A stretch of 64,000 nucleotides of DNA from Bacillus massilinigeriensis (GTDB taxonomy: Bacteria > Bacillota > Bacilli > Bacillales > Cytobacillaceae). Below the pieces are notes generated by a model, which was not told the origin of the DNA, did not search any database, and was given only the letters and a program-made list of their open reading frames with translations. Shown piece after piece: positions 1-9,049 of the stretch. Each line of letters starts with the position of its first letter. Position 1 is the stretch's first letter. The stretch lies in contig NZ_LT630004.1 in NCBI RefSeq assembly GCF_900111815.1, forward strand, positions 2,906,126 through 2,970,125, read 5' to 3'. A program made the translations under genes and the position numbers.

Positions 1-1676
1 TAAAAATTTTGTTAGGATTATGGTTGTGTAATCGATTACACAAGGAGTTTTTTGATCTCTTAAATAGCTGCCTCACAGGATATCTACGGTAATTGGCGTT
101 TTATCTACGGTAAATCCCGATTTATCTACAGGTAATGAATCCTTTATCTACGGTAAACAGTGATTTATCTACGGTAGCTCTATGTGACAAGACCCAGAAC
201 AGGATAATTATGTAAAACATCATGATACAGGACTATCCACTTATTCTGGTCATACCCCCACCCCTTTAAAATTGTCATTTTGATTTGTTTTGTTCTGGTA
301 TACAGAGAGATTTCGGGTAATCGGGCAAGTTAAAGAGATATTTCTTCGCCTTTTTACGGGATTTTGCTAGTGCGGAGACGGTTTTTGTTTGTTTGAGGAT
401 GTTTTTTGATAGTTTGAAGGGCAAACTTAATGTTATGTTAAAAATTTTGTTAGGATTATGGTTGTGTAATCGATTACACAAAGAGTTTTTTGATCTCTTA
501 AATAGCTGCCTCACAGGATATCTACGGTAATTGGCATTTTATCTACGGTAAATCCCGTTTTATCTACAGGTAATGGATCCTTTATCTACGGTAAATCCCG
601 ATTTATCTACAGGTAATGAATCCTTTATCTACGGTAAACAGTGATTTATCTACGGTAGCTCTATGTGACAAGACCCAGAACAGGATAATTATGTAAAACA
701 TCATGATACAGGGCTATCCACTTATTCTGGTCATACCCCCACCCCTTTAAAATTGTCATTTTGATTTGTTTTGTTCTGGTATACAGAGAGATTTCGGGTA
801 ACGGGCAAGTTAAAGAGATATTTCTTCGCCTTTTTACGGGATTTTGCTAGTGCGGAGACGGTTTTTGTTTGTTTGAGGATGTTTTTTGATAGTTTGAAGA
901 GCAAACTTAATGTTATGGTAAAAATTTTGTTAGGATTATGGTTGTGTAATCGATTACACAAGGAGTTTTTTGATCTCTTAAATAGCTGCCTCACAGGATA
1001 TCTACGGTAATTGGCGTTTTATCTACGGTAAATCCCGATTTATCTACAGGTAATGAATCCTTTATCTACGGTAAACAGTGATTTATCTACGGTAGCTATG
1101 TGATACGATCCAGATCAGGATAATTATGTAAAACATCATGATACAGGACTATCCACTTATTCTGGTCATACGCCCACCCCTTTAAAATTGTCATTTTGAT
1201 TTGTTTTGTTCTGGTATACAGAGAGATTTCGGGTAACGGGCAAGTTAAAGAGATATTTCTTCGCCTTTTTACGGGATTTAGCTAGTGCGGAGACGGTTTT
1301 TGTTTGTTTGTGGATGTTTTTTGATAGTTTGAAGGGCAAACTTAATGTTATGTTAAAAATTTTGTTAGGATTATGGTTGTGTAATCGATTACACAAGGAG
1401 TTTTTTGATCTCTTAAATAGCTGTCTCACAGGATATCTACGGTAATTGGCGTTTTATCTACGGTAAATCCCGATTTATCTACAGGTAATGAATCCTTTAT
1501 CTACGGTAAACAGTGATTTATCTACGGTAGCTATGTGATACGATCCAGATCAGGATAATTATGTAAAACATCATGATACAGGACTATCCACTTATTCTGG
1601 TCATACGCCCACCCCTTTAAAATTGTCATTTTGATTTGTTTTGTTCTGGTATACAGAGAGATTTCGGGTAACGGGA
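1..1676 (+). repeat. Repeat array 1 (family A): 21-bp phased TATCTACGGTAA clusters
   Basis: Four long units with periods of about 438, 480 and 435 bp run from the left edge to about 1676, where the last ends inside the unit. Each unit has a perfect 18-bp palindrome TGTGTAATCGATTACACA (25-42, 463-480, 943-960, 1378-1395), then about 40-55 bp later a cluster of TATCTAC cores. Core starts are 81, 102, 123, 145, 166; 519, 540, 561, 583, 604, 626, 647; 999, 1020, 1041, 1063, 1084; and 1434, 1455, 1476, 1498, 1519. Steps are 21 or 22 bp. About 270 bp of conserved flank follows. The short reading frames here are byproducts of repetition, with no ribosome-binding sites and broken by the 22-bp steps. 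No gene is supported. Confidence 0.9.
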
Positions 1677-1768
1677 CTGGTTTTAGAGAATGTCAGCCTT
1701 TATGGCCCGCTGGATTGCCCGCTGCGCCCTGGCTGCAAGCATACGTCTAGTCCCCAAACTCTATCACA

Positions 1769-1811
1769 GTGAACAAGCAGCCCGCCCAGTATGGGCGGGC
1801 TGCTTGTTCAC
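1769..1811. repeat. Perfect 19-bp inverted repeat (hairpin)
   Basis: Arms 1769-1787 and 1793-1811 are perfectly complementary and GC-rich, with a 5-nt loop. The hairpin lies about 80 bp beyond the spoIID stop codon. No clear T-run follows on either strand, so it is not a textbook intrinsic terminator, although ending or protecting the spoIID transcript is the likeliest role. Confidence 0.75.
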
Positions 1812-1830
1812 TTCACCTCACTACCGCACC

Positions 1831-1846
1831 GGGGGTCAGGCACGCT
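1831..1846 (+). repeat. Copy of the GGGGGTCAGGCACGCT dispersed repeat
   Basis: The 16-mer GGGGGTCAGGCACGCT, preceded by a CTACCGCACC-like context, recurs at 60895-60910 and 60953-60968 and in shortened form in the icmF terminator stem (61011-61062). The surrounding CACTACCGCA motif is itself duplicated here (about 1819 and 1861). Confidence 0.7.
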
Positions 1847-1891
1847 GCATCACTTCCCCTCACTACCGCATTTCGCCCGGCCCTTTACTCT

Positions 1892-2926
1892 TTACTTTCT
1901 AGCCATGACTTTGTTGAGGAGGCCGTCAGCGGAGGTGATTTGGACTCCTTTGTAGTAGTGGAGGACGATATCTTTGTAGCTTTTGCCCTCGGCTGCCATT
2001 CCGTTGGCACCGTATTGGCTCATTCCAACGCCATGACCGAAGCCCTTCGTGTCGATGATAATGTTGCCGTCCTTTAGCGACCAAGTGAAGTCGCTCGATT
2101 TCAATCCGAGCTTATCGCGCACTTCTTTGCCGGTAAATGTCTTGCCGGCAATCTCCAGCTTCCCGACCCGCTTTCCTGTCGTCCGAGCCGTCACGCTGCC
2201 GAGCGACTTGCCGCTATTAAGCTTGATCCCAAGCTTGCGCTCAAATTCCCCGAGCGGCAGAACTGTCTGGGTGGCAAATTTCGGTGATTTCTTATCCCAA
2301 GGGCTCTCCACACTGCGCAAATACGGGAAAGAGTTCGGCCAATAGTCTTCCGAGTTCTCGGTGTACCCATTGCTTGTTGAAAAAAAGGTTGCTTCAATCG
2401 GCGCATCATTAAATGTTAAAATTTGTCCATCCGTCTCCTTCACCGCATCCGCCACTTTCTTCATCTTCCGCTCATACTCCGATCCCCATTGCTGCTTCAG
2501 CTCATCTTTGTTCTTGAATACCTGGTGCGTCACCGTGTCCGAGACTTGCGCCCCATCCGGCAGCCCCGTCTTATCCGGGTTCATCAGCTGCTTTACATAG
2601 TACGTCCGAGCCGTCAAAGCCTGTGCCTTTAGCGCTTCTGTTTCAAAATCAACCGGCATTTCCGCCGCTACTACCCCGATGAGGTACTGGTCCAGCGTCA
2701 TTTTCTCAAGAGAAGATTTCGCCATGCGGAACACAGTCACTTCCACACCAGAGTCGGATGAGGGGCCGGTACTCACCTGCTTACTGCTATTATCAGGCTT
2801 TACCATTTCCCCAAGCTTCCCTGTAACCTTCTCCTCTTTAAAAGGCAGGACAAGGATAGAAGGAACAAGAAGAGTGACGGCGAATAGAATGATAGATAGA
2901 ACGATGAGTGGTTTGAGTTTCAGCAT
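1892..2926 (-). CDS. spoIID: Stage II sporulation protein D (peptidoglycan-remodelling lytic transglycosylase)
   Basis: SpoIID acts with SpoIIM and SpoIIP in the mother cell to thin septal peptidoglycan and drive engulfment of the forespore. The protein has an N-terminal membrane anchor (about residues 4-27), a short linker, and the SpoIID/LytB domain, recognisable by DQYLIGVVAAEMP, EALKAQALTARTYYV and the C-terminal GFGHGVGMSQYGANGMA block. I start at 2926 (344 aa) because GGAGG lies 8 nt upstream; the in-frame ATG at 2941 overlaps that ribosome-binding site. A sigma-E-like promoter sits upstream at 2975-3004. It is divergent from nothing nearby and precedes murAA in order, as in B. subtilis. 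Confidence 0.95.
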   Translation of the reverse strand: MLKLKPLIVLSIILFAVTLLVPSILVLPFKEEKVTGKLGEMVKPDNSSKQVSTGPSSDSGVEVTVFRMAKSSLEKMTLDQYLIGVVAAEMPVDFETEALKAQALTARTYYVKQLMNPDKTGLPDGAQVSDTVTHQVFKNKDELKQQWGSEYERKMKKVADAVKETDGQILTFNDAPIEATFFSTSNGYTENSEDYWPNSFPYLRSVESPWDKKSPKFATQTVLPLGEFERKLGIKLNSGKSLGSVTARTTGKRVGKLEIAGKTFTGKEVRDKLGLKSSDFTWSLKDGNIIIDTKGFGHGVGMSQYGANGMAAEGKSYKDIVLHYYKGVQITSADGLLNKVMARK

Positions 2927-2974
2927 TGATAAAGCCTCCATTTAAAAATTAAAACGGATATTCCGTCTCAATCT

Positions 2975-3004
2975 ATCCTATGGACATGGACAAGCAAATA
3001 TTAC
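2975..3004 (-). promoter_or_regulatory. Candidate sigma-E promoter for spoIID
   Basis: On the minus strand GTAATATT (2997-3004) and CATAGGAT (2975-2982) are separated by 14 bp. This fits the sigma-E pattern (an ATATT-type -35 and a CATA...T -10), as expected for mother-cell spoIID. Confidence 0.6.
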
Positions 3005-3129
3005 TGTACATTCACCCAGGAAAACCGGATTTCCGGCCAGAAGCAATTCAATCAAGCTCCTACATTATATTAGTAAAAAAATGGATGTCAGTCAATATCG
3101 TCCCATCGCCCTCCTTGCACCGCTGGAAA

Positions 3130-3181
3130 AAATCAAAAACCGCAGAATTACGCTAAGGAAAGCATAATTCTCCGGTTTTTA
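3130..3181 (-). terminator. Intrinsic terminator of murAA
   Basis: On the minus strand an AAAACCGGAGAATTA stem pairs with TAATTCTGCGGTTTT and is followed by TTTTTGATTTTTT, just beyond the murAA stop codon. Confidence 0.85.
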
Positions 3182-3202
3182 GAGTAAATTTTCTTATTCA
3201 CT

Positions 3203-4510
3203 TTAAGCATTCATGTCAGAGACAAACTTTTCCTCGATGAAGACTTCGTCTGCTTCTTTCACCCTTTCGATGTCAGCGCCAAGCGATGCAAGCTTTTCGT
3301 GGAAGCCGACATATCCGCGGTCAAGATGCTTGAGTTCTGTGACACGCGTTACTCCATCTGCAACAAGGCCAGTTAAAATCAATGCCGCTGCAGCACGCAA
3401 GTCTGTAGCCGCTACTTCTGCCCCTTGAAGACCGGATGGTCCGTTGATAATAACAGAACGTCCATCAATTTTGATGTCTGCATTCATGCGGCGGAATTCT
3501 TCTACATGCATGAAGCGGTTTTCGAACACTGTTTCGGTGATCATGCTGGTACCATTGGCACGCAGCAGCAATGCCATCATTTGGGATTGCATGTCAGTCG
3601 GGAATCCTGGGTGCGGCATCGTCTTGATATCGACACCTTTCATCACTTCAGGACCAATGACTCTCAAGCCTTCTTCCTCTTCCTCGAAAATAACGCCCAT
3701 TTCCTGCATTTTTGCAATAACGGCAGAAAGGTGTTCCGGGACAGCGCCCTTCACCAATACATTTCCCCCTGTAATTGCAGCAGCAACCATGAATGTTCCT
3801 GCTTCCACGCGGTCAGGGATGATCGCATGGTCCGCTCCGAAAAGGATGTCAACACCCTCGATGCGGATGGTACCTGTTCCGGCGCCCCTTACCTTTGCTC
3901 CCATTTTGTTCAGGAAGTTGGCAAGATCAACGATTTCCGGCTCTTTCGCAGCGTTTTCGAGCGTTGTTGTACCCTTCGCAAGCACTGCAGCCATCATGAT
4001 ATTTTCCGTAGCACCAACGCTAGGGAAGTCGAGATATATTTTCGCGCCATGCAGCCCTTCAGCTGCCTCTGCTTCGATAAATCCATTTCCAACTTTAACT
4101 GTCGCACCCATAGCTTCAAAGCCTTTTAAGTGCTGGTCTATCGGACGGGATCCGATTGCACAGCCTCCTGGCAACGCCACGCGGGCACGGCCATTTCTAG
4201 CTAGCAATGATCCCATGACAAGGACGGAAGCACGCATTTTGCGGACATATTCAAATGGTGCTTCGATTTCTAACTCTCTTGATGCGTCTACAACAACTGT
4301 ATTATTTTTAAACTCCACATCGGCGTTTAAAGATCGTAGTACCTGGTTGATCGTATATACATCGGAGAGAGTTGGCACATCACGAATCACGCTTTTTCCA
4401 TCACTTGCTAATAATGTTGCAGCGAGTACAGGCAAGACGGCATTTTTTGCTCCTTCTACTTTAACAGTGCCGCTGAGCCTCTTTCCGCCGCGGACGATGA
4501 TTTTTTCCAA
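3203..4510 (-). CDS. murAA: UDP-N-acetylglucosamine 1-carboxyvinyltransferase (MurAA)
   Basis: Transfers enolpyruvate from PEP to UDP-GlcNAc, the first committed step of peptidoglycan synthesis, in the cytoplasm. The 435-aa length is normal. The catalytic cysteine lies in [18 protein letters not shown], the fosfomycin-target loop, and [17 protein letters not shown] is the usual N-terminal signature. The start is TTG (4508-4510) with GGAGGGG upstream. Near-identity to B. subtilis MurAA through most of the protein and the position after spoIID support the A-type paralogue; the second copy, murAB, is at 53161. It ends in an acidic tail like other MurAA proteins. Confidence 0.97.
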   Translation of the reverse strand: MEKIIVRGGKRLSGTVKVEGAKNAVLPVLAATLLASDGKSVIRDVPTLSDVYTINQVLRSLNADVEFKNNTVVVDASRELEIEAPFEYVRKMRASVLVMGSLLARNGRARVALPGGCAIGSRPIDQHLKGFEAMGATVKVGNGFIEAEAAEGLHGAKIYLDFPSVGATENIMMAAVLAKGTTTLENAAKEPEIVDLANFLNKMGAKVRGAGTGTIRIEGVDILFGADHAIIPDRVEAGTFMVAAAITGGNVLVKGAVPEHLSAVIAKMQEMGVIFEEEEEGLRVIGPEVMKGVDIKTMPHPGFPTDMQSQMMALLLRANGTSMITETVFENRFMHVEEFRRMNADIKIDGRSVIINGPSGLQGAEVAATDLRAAAALILTGLVADGVTRVTELKHLDRGYVGFHEKLASLGADIERVKEADEVFIEEKFVSDMNA

Positions 4511-4542
4511 GTGTATTCCCCTCCGCGTCCAATTTCTCTATA

Positions 4543-5274
4543 TTAATATTCAATCGTAATGATGGGTGTGCCAACTACAACGGTAGTCTTCCCGCCCATA
4601 TCATTTGTTTTCCTGAGTCCAAGCTGCAAATTCATCTTATGTTCATGCGTCAACGATGTGTCGAACAAAGGCGAAAAAGCAGATGCAGAAAGGAAGGTTT
4701 TCTCGTCCAGCCCCTCCAGTTCTCCGGCTTTAAATGCCTTTAACATTTCGTTCTTTAAAATAGGCAAAGACTTATTCATCTTATCATTGGTTTCGCCTTT
4801 CACACAAGCAAAAACTTTTGCATTTTCTCGAAAAATGTCAAATATTCTGCCGTTCACCTTTGTTTCCACAAAGTTTTCCGCCTGGGCATCCCACGAATGA
4901 CCTCTGACCTCATACATGATATACGTATGTACTTTGCCTTTCATGTCCGTCGGAATGATTTTTATCCGCTCACTCCGTCCTGAAGAATTCAGCTTTGCCG
5001 TAACGGCAACACCTTCTTCCTTCCATGTCCAGCCCGGAAACTTCTCTTTCAATCCGGAAACCACCCGAGCAAAATCCTCGTTTGTTTTAACATCTTCCAT
5101 GTTTTCCCTTGCGTATAATGACCAGCCATTGATCATAATATGTTCGTCCTCAAGGACTGAAGCCATCATGGAAAGTTCTTGTCCTGATTGTGCTACAGTC
5201 GTTCTATTCCCAGCCTGGAATACAGTGAAACCAATCATGGCAAAAATTGATATGGACAGCAATATTTTTCTCAT
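4543..5274 (-). CDS. ywmB: YwmB family protein (secreted or anchored, function unknown)
   Basis: This 243-aa protein has an N-terminal hydrophobic signal or anchor (about residues 4-21) and then a soluble domain assigned to the YwmB/TATA-box-binding-protein-like fold family of Bacillaceae. Its biochemical role is not known. The start at 5274 is chosen because GGAGGGG precedes it and the signal peptide then begins MRKILLSI; the open frame extends upstream but without a ribosome-binding site. It lies 32 bp upstream of murAA on the same strand and is probably cotranscribed with it, matching the ywmB-murAA-spoIID order of B. subtilis. Confidence 0.85.
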   Translation of the reverse strand: MRKILLSISIFAMIGFTVFQAGNRTTVAQSGQELSMMASVLEDEHIMINGWSLYARENMEDVKTNEDFARVVSGLKEKFPGWTWKEEGVAVTAKLNSSGRSERIKIIPTDMKGKVHTYIMYEVRGHSWDAQAENFVETKVNGRIFDIFRENAKVFACVKGETNDKMNKSLPILKNEMLKAFKAGELEGLDEKTFLSASAFSPLFDTSLTHEHKMNLQLGLRKTNDMGGKTTVVVGTPIITIEY

Positions 5275-5519
5275 CTCCGCAACCCCTCCCCTTAATACCA
5301 TTTTTACCATAGTGAGGGAGACCATACTTGGGAAATGTCGTCACTTTTTGACATAAGATTTGCACAGCAACTGGTCCGGGTGTTTAAAAAGTTTGCGATA
5401 TTTATCACATACTAATGCACGAACACAAAGACAATCATACTCAATATAACACGTTTTGAAAACATGTATGAAGACCTAATTTTTTACCAAATTGCCATTT
5501 GAAAAAAAGATTCATAGTT

Positions 5520-5756
5520 TCATTGGAATATTGCAGGCAATTGGCGGGATAGAAACAGGTAATCAAGGAAAAAATTGCTGACAGCTGACCCTAACGCCAC
5601 AGACAGGAATACATAAAGAATCCTTGCTTGGAATACGCGGTTAGGCTTGAGCAGCTTCTCGAACTGGATCGCCTGAAGCGTCCACCATGCAATTGCGATA
5701 AAGATAAGGTGCGAGATAATTCCAAGCAGCGCATTTGCATCAAATTCGTTGATCAT
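5520..5756 (-). CDS. ywzB: DUF1146 family small membrane protein (YwzB)
   Basis: A 78-aa protein with two predicted membrane helices (about residues 9-28 and 43-65) separated by a short basic loop, matching the length and pattern of YwzB/DUF1146 proteins. Function is unknown. It sits between the end of the nuo operon and ywmB; in B. subtilis ywzB occupies the same place but beside atpC because nuo is absent. The ribosome-binding site is a GGAAGGGG stretch. Confidence 0.85.
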   Translation of the reverse strand: MINEFDANALLGIISHLIFIAIAWWTLQAIQFEKLLKPNRVFQARILYVFLSVALGSAVSNFFLDYLFLSRQLPAIFQ

Positions 5757-5862
5757 CTTCTTTCCCCTTCCATTGTCTTACATCAGGCATTTTAGCCAGT
5801 TAGAAGACATGAACTACCATTAGTATAGACGAAAACAGACGATAAAAGTTTCATTTATCAAT

Positions 5863-5898
5863 AAAAAAGAGTTCGACAAAATTGCCGAACTCTTTCTC
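5863..5898 (-). terminator. Intrinsic terminator of the nuo operon
   Basis: Minus-strand stem AAGAGTTCG / CGAACTCTT followed by TTTTTATT, about 120 bp beyond the nuoN stop codon. Confidence 0.85.
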
Positions 5899-6019
5899 TC
5901 TATAAAACCCCTATGTTTTCATGATCCGCGCAGGCTCCCCCAAGCCGGCAGGACCATCTTTCAGTCACTATTCCCCAGCTATCCCCATAACCGGGAAACA
6001 GCTATTTCTTCCTCCTGAA

Positions 6020-7534
6020 CTAAGCCAGGAAGTCAAGAAACGCTTTGAAATTACTTTCCAAAAATCCGTACGCCAGCTGCGGCATGATTCCGAATAAAAT
6101 CGTTGCGGCTGCAGATACGATGATTGCAACAGCTGTCCCAGGCTGAATCGCAATTTTTTCATGATGCGCAGCAGGCCGGAAGAATATTTGCGTCATGATG
6201 CCAAAATAATAGAAGTACGAGACAACTGTTGTCGCAATCATGATCGATACGAGTACATAATGTGCCGGACTCACCATGAGGGCGCCGATGAATATCTGGA
6301 TTTTACCGATAAATCCAGCCGTACCCGGAATCCCTGCAAGCGAGAGCAAAAAGATTGCCATCGCTACCGCAAGAAGCGGCGAGCGGCGGTAAAGCCCTGC
6401 AAAATGGCTGATGTCTTCTGTCCCTTCCTTCATCGTAAGGAGCTGAATGATCGCAAATGCCCCCACATTCATGAATAAGTACGCAAGCAGATAAAACCAG
6501 ATGGCTTCGAACATGACGAACGACATTGCCGAGAAAGCAACGAGAATGTAGCCTGCATGCGCGATGCTCGAATAAGCGAAAAGCCTTTTAATGCTGCGTT
6601 GCCTCAGTGCAATGACGTTCCCGATAATCATCGTCGCTCCTGCAAGGAAGCCGATGTAATCCTGGTTCGCGAACAGAAACGTTTGCGAATACTCGCCATC
6701 CACTGGCAGCGCTGTAAAGACGGTAAACATGATGCGAATTAAAATCACAAAGCCCGCAGTCTTCGAAACAACGCTTAGGAATGCGGTAACCGGGGTCGGC
6801 GCCCCTTCGTATACATCCGGCGCCCACATATGGAACGGCGCTGACGCAAGCTTGAAAGACAGACCGACGAAAATCATCAGGAAAGCAAGGCCAAGAATGT
6901 ACACTTGCTGCGAATCATCCACATTCAATAAGGCAGCGGCAATTTGCCGCAAGTTCGTCGAACCTGTCATGCCAAATACATAGCTCATTCCGAACAGCGT
7001 AATTGCAGTGGAAATTCCCCCATTGATGACATACTTCATTGCCGATTCATTCGATGCAGTGTTTTTCTTCCTTATTCCTGCAAGGATATAGGAGGAAATC
7101 GAGAGCAGTTCTAGACCGATGAACAATGTAATCAAATCGCCGCTTGATGACATCATCATCGCGCCGAGAAGCGCTGTTAAAAACAAGTAGAAAAACTCGC
7201 CCCTATACTCTTCCATTCCTTCGTTTGGCTTATAATCGATTGCCAGCAGCATCACGAGGCCTGCACCTGTAAGAAGGAGCAGCTTGAACGCCTTGCCGAA
7301 GGAATCCAGCCGGAAAGTTTCCAACAGGATGGAGCCTGTTTCATTGTCGAGCAGGAATACGAGACTGACGATTGCAGCGACAATTCCTGCAAGCCCGAAT
7401 AGACCGAGTACTTGCCGGTTTATTTTTTTCGGAAGGAACAAATCCAGCACTGCCAGAATAGTTGCCGTTCCAAGGATTAGGAATTCCGGAGCCATCAAGC
7501 CCCAGTCAAATGAAAGCAATTTGTCCATATCCAT
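6020..7534 (-). CDS. nuoN: NADH-quinone oxidoreductase-type complex I, subunit N (antiporter-like)
   Basis: A 504-aa polytopic protein with about 14 membrane helices, the most quinone-proximal antiporter-like proton-pumping subunit of the membrane arm. The conserved proton-antiporter core (GLELLSISSYILAGI, then LASAPFHMWAPDVYEGAPTP) is present. It is the last gene of the nuo operon, 6 bp downstream of nuoM, with its ribosome-binding site inside the end of nuoM. A second in-frame ATG two codons downstream could also be used. Confidence 0.95.
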   Translation of the reverse strand: MDMDKLLSFDWGLMAPEFLILGTATILAVLDLFLPKKINRQVLGLFGLAGIVAAIVSLVFLLDNETGSILLETFRLDSFGKAFKLLLLTGAGLVMLLAIDYKPNEGMEEYRGEFFYLFLTALLGAMMMSSSGDLITLFIGLELLSISSYILAGIRKKNTASNESAMKYVINGGISTAITLFGMSYVFGMTGSTNLRQIAAALLNVDDSQQVYILGLAFLMIFVGLSFKLASAPFHMWAPDVYEGAPTPVTAFLSVVSKTAGFVILIRIMFTVFTALPVDGEYSQTFLFANQDYIGFLAGATMIIGNVIALRQRSIKRLFAYSSIAHAGYILVAFSAMSFVMFEAIWFYLLAYLFMNVGAFAIIQLLTMKEGTEDISHFAGLYRRSPLLAVAMAIFLLSLAGIPGTAGFIGKIQIFIGALMVSPAHYVLVSIMIATTVVSYFYYFGIMTQIFFRPAAHHEKIAIQPGTAVAIIVSAAATILFGIMPQLAYGFLESNFKAFLDFLA

Positions 7535-7540
7535 CTCTCA

Positions 7541-9049
7541 TCAACCCCCTAACCCTAGCAAGACAGACTTTAACGGTTCGCTCAGCACGGTTGGATACAC
7601 GCCGATCAGCACGATAAGACATGTTAGCACGACAACAGGTGCCCATTCGTAGGAACGAAGGTCTCTGATTCCTGGGAATTCCCGATCCACCTTGCCGTAA
7701 GTGATTGCAAGGACTGCACGGAGCAAGTAGACTGCTGTCATGATTATGCCGAGTGTGCCGACAGCGGCGAGCCATGGCCACACTTTGAACAGACCGAGGA
7801 ATGCCATGAATTCCGACACGAAGCCTGACATGCCAGGCAGTCCGAGCGATGCCATTGCCGCAGCAAGCAGGAAGCCGGAAGCGACAGGCATTCCCTTGGC
7901 CATTCCGCCAAGCTTGGAAATATCGGATGTATGCGTCCGCTCGTAAATAATGCCAACAAGGAAGAACAATAGCGCTGAAATCAAACCGTGCGATACGACC
8001 TGGAACATTGCCCCCTGTACACCGGCCTCATTCCATGCACCTAGGCCGATCAGCACGATTCCCATATGGGAAATGGATGAGTAGGCCAAGACCATTTTGA
8101 AGTCCTTCTGAATAAAGGCTAGGAACGCGCCGTACAGAAGGTTGACGACTCCGAGAACCGCAATCCAGAAGGCAATCTCCTTGAATTGGTCCGGGAAGAT
8201 CCCTATCCCAAAACGGATAAGACCGAATGCTCCGATTTTCAGCAAGATTCCTGAGTGCAGCATGACGATGGATGGCGGAGCTTCCACATGCACGCGCAGC
8301 ATCCAGCTGTGAAGCGGGAAGATCGGCAGCTTGATGCCAAAAGCCATGATCAGCGCGATCAGCAAGCCGTATTTCAATGGCCCTGACATTGGTGCAGCAA
8401 GCTCTGAATTCGCCACATTCACGAGCGTTTTCAGTGCTTCGATATTCGTCGTACCAGTGCGCGCGAACAGCACCATAATAACGATGAGCAAGATTGCCGA
8501 GCCCAACCCGTTGTAGATCAGGAAGCTGTATGCTGCCTTTTCTTTTTCAAAAAAGCCCCACTTCCCAATCAGGAAGAACATCGGAATCAGCGTCATTTCA
8601 AAGAAAACAAAGAATAGAATCAAGTTTTGCGCCGTAAAGACGCCTAGCATCCCGATCTCCAAGAGAAGGAAAAGCATGAAATAACCTTTCCATTCCTTTT
8701 TAATATGAAAGGATGCAATCGCCGCAAGCGTGGACAGGATGGCAGTGAGCACGACCATCATCAGCGCGAAACCGTCGATGCCAAGCTCATATTGGACCGT
8801 GAAGAACGCTCCCCCTGTCTCCGGGCTGTTTCCGAAGCGAATCCAGTTTGCCTTCTCGGAAAAATCAGCGAGGTCCTTCCCGCCGAGGTAGGAAGCATAT
8901 GCCATCAGCGCAAGCAATGCTGACGGAAGCGTAGCGAGAAAGCCTAAAAGCTTGATGCTCCTCTCTCCTTCTTTCGGCATGAATGCAAGCAAGAGAATCC
9001 CGATCAGCGGAGAGAATACTAGCAAACTTAAATAATAGGTTTCATTCAT
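7541..9049 (-). CDS. nuoM: Complex I subunit M (antiporter-like)
   Basis: The 502-aa membrane subunit pumps protons as part of the complex I membrane arm. Features include the family motif FFEMTLIPMFFLIGKWG, with the conserved glutamate in helix 5, and PIFPLHSWMLRVHVEAPPS in helices 7-8. About 14 hydrophobic segments can be counted. Its ATG overlaps the nuoL stop codon by one base (TAATG), indicating translational coupling. Confidence 0.95.
   Translation of the reverse strand: MNETYYLSLLVFSPLIGILLLAFMPKEGERSIKLLGFLATLPSALLALMAYASYLGGKDLADFSEKANWIRFGNSPETGGAFFTVQYELGIDGFALMMVVLTAILSTLAAIASFHIKKEWKGYFMLFLLLEIGMLGVFTAQNLILFFVFFEMTLIPMFFLIGKWGFFEKEKAAYSFLIYNGLGSAILLIVIMVLFARTGTTNIEALKTLVNVANSELAAPMSGPLKYGLLIALIMAFGIKLPIFPLHSWMLRVHVEAPPSIVMLHSGILLKIGAFGLIRFGIGIFPDQFKEIAFWIAVLGVVNLLYGAFLAFIQKDFKMVLAYSSISHMGIVLIGLGAWNEAGVQGAMFQVVSHGLISALLFFLVGIIYERTHTSDISKLGGMAKGMPVASGFLLAAAMASLGLPGMSGFVSEFMAFLGLFKVWPWLAAVGTLGIIMTAVYLLRAVLAITYGKVDREFPGIRDLRSYEWAPVVVLTCLIVLIGVYPTVLSEPLKSVLLGLGG

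Noticed and set aside
275-1445. Repeated short frames on both strands in array 1 (MRQLFKRSKNSL and MFWYTERFRV types)
   Set aside because: They are identical copies of the repeat unit, lack ribosome-binding sites, and overlap antisense to one another.
1-1676. CRISPR array
   Set aside because: Repeats of about 12 bp with 9-10-bp spacers, spacers shared between units, and no cas genes rule out CRISPR.
3425-4559. Long plus-strand frames antisense to murAA
   Set aside because: Unambiguous MurAA occupies the minus strand; the opposite frames match no family and lack start signals.
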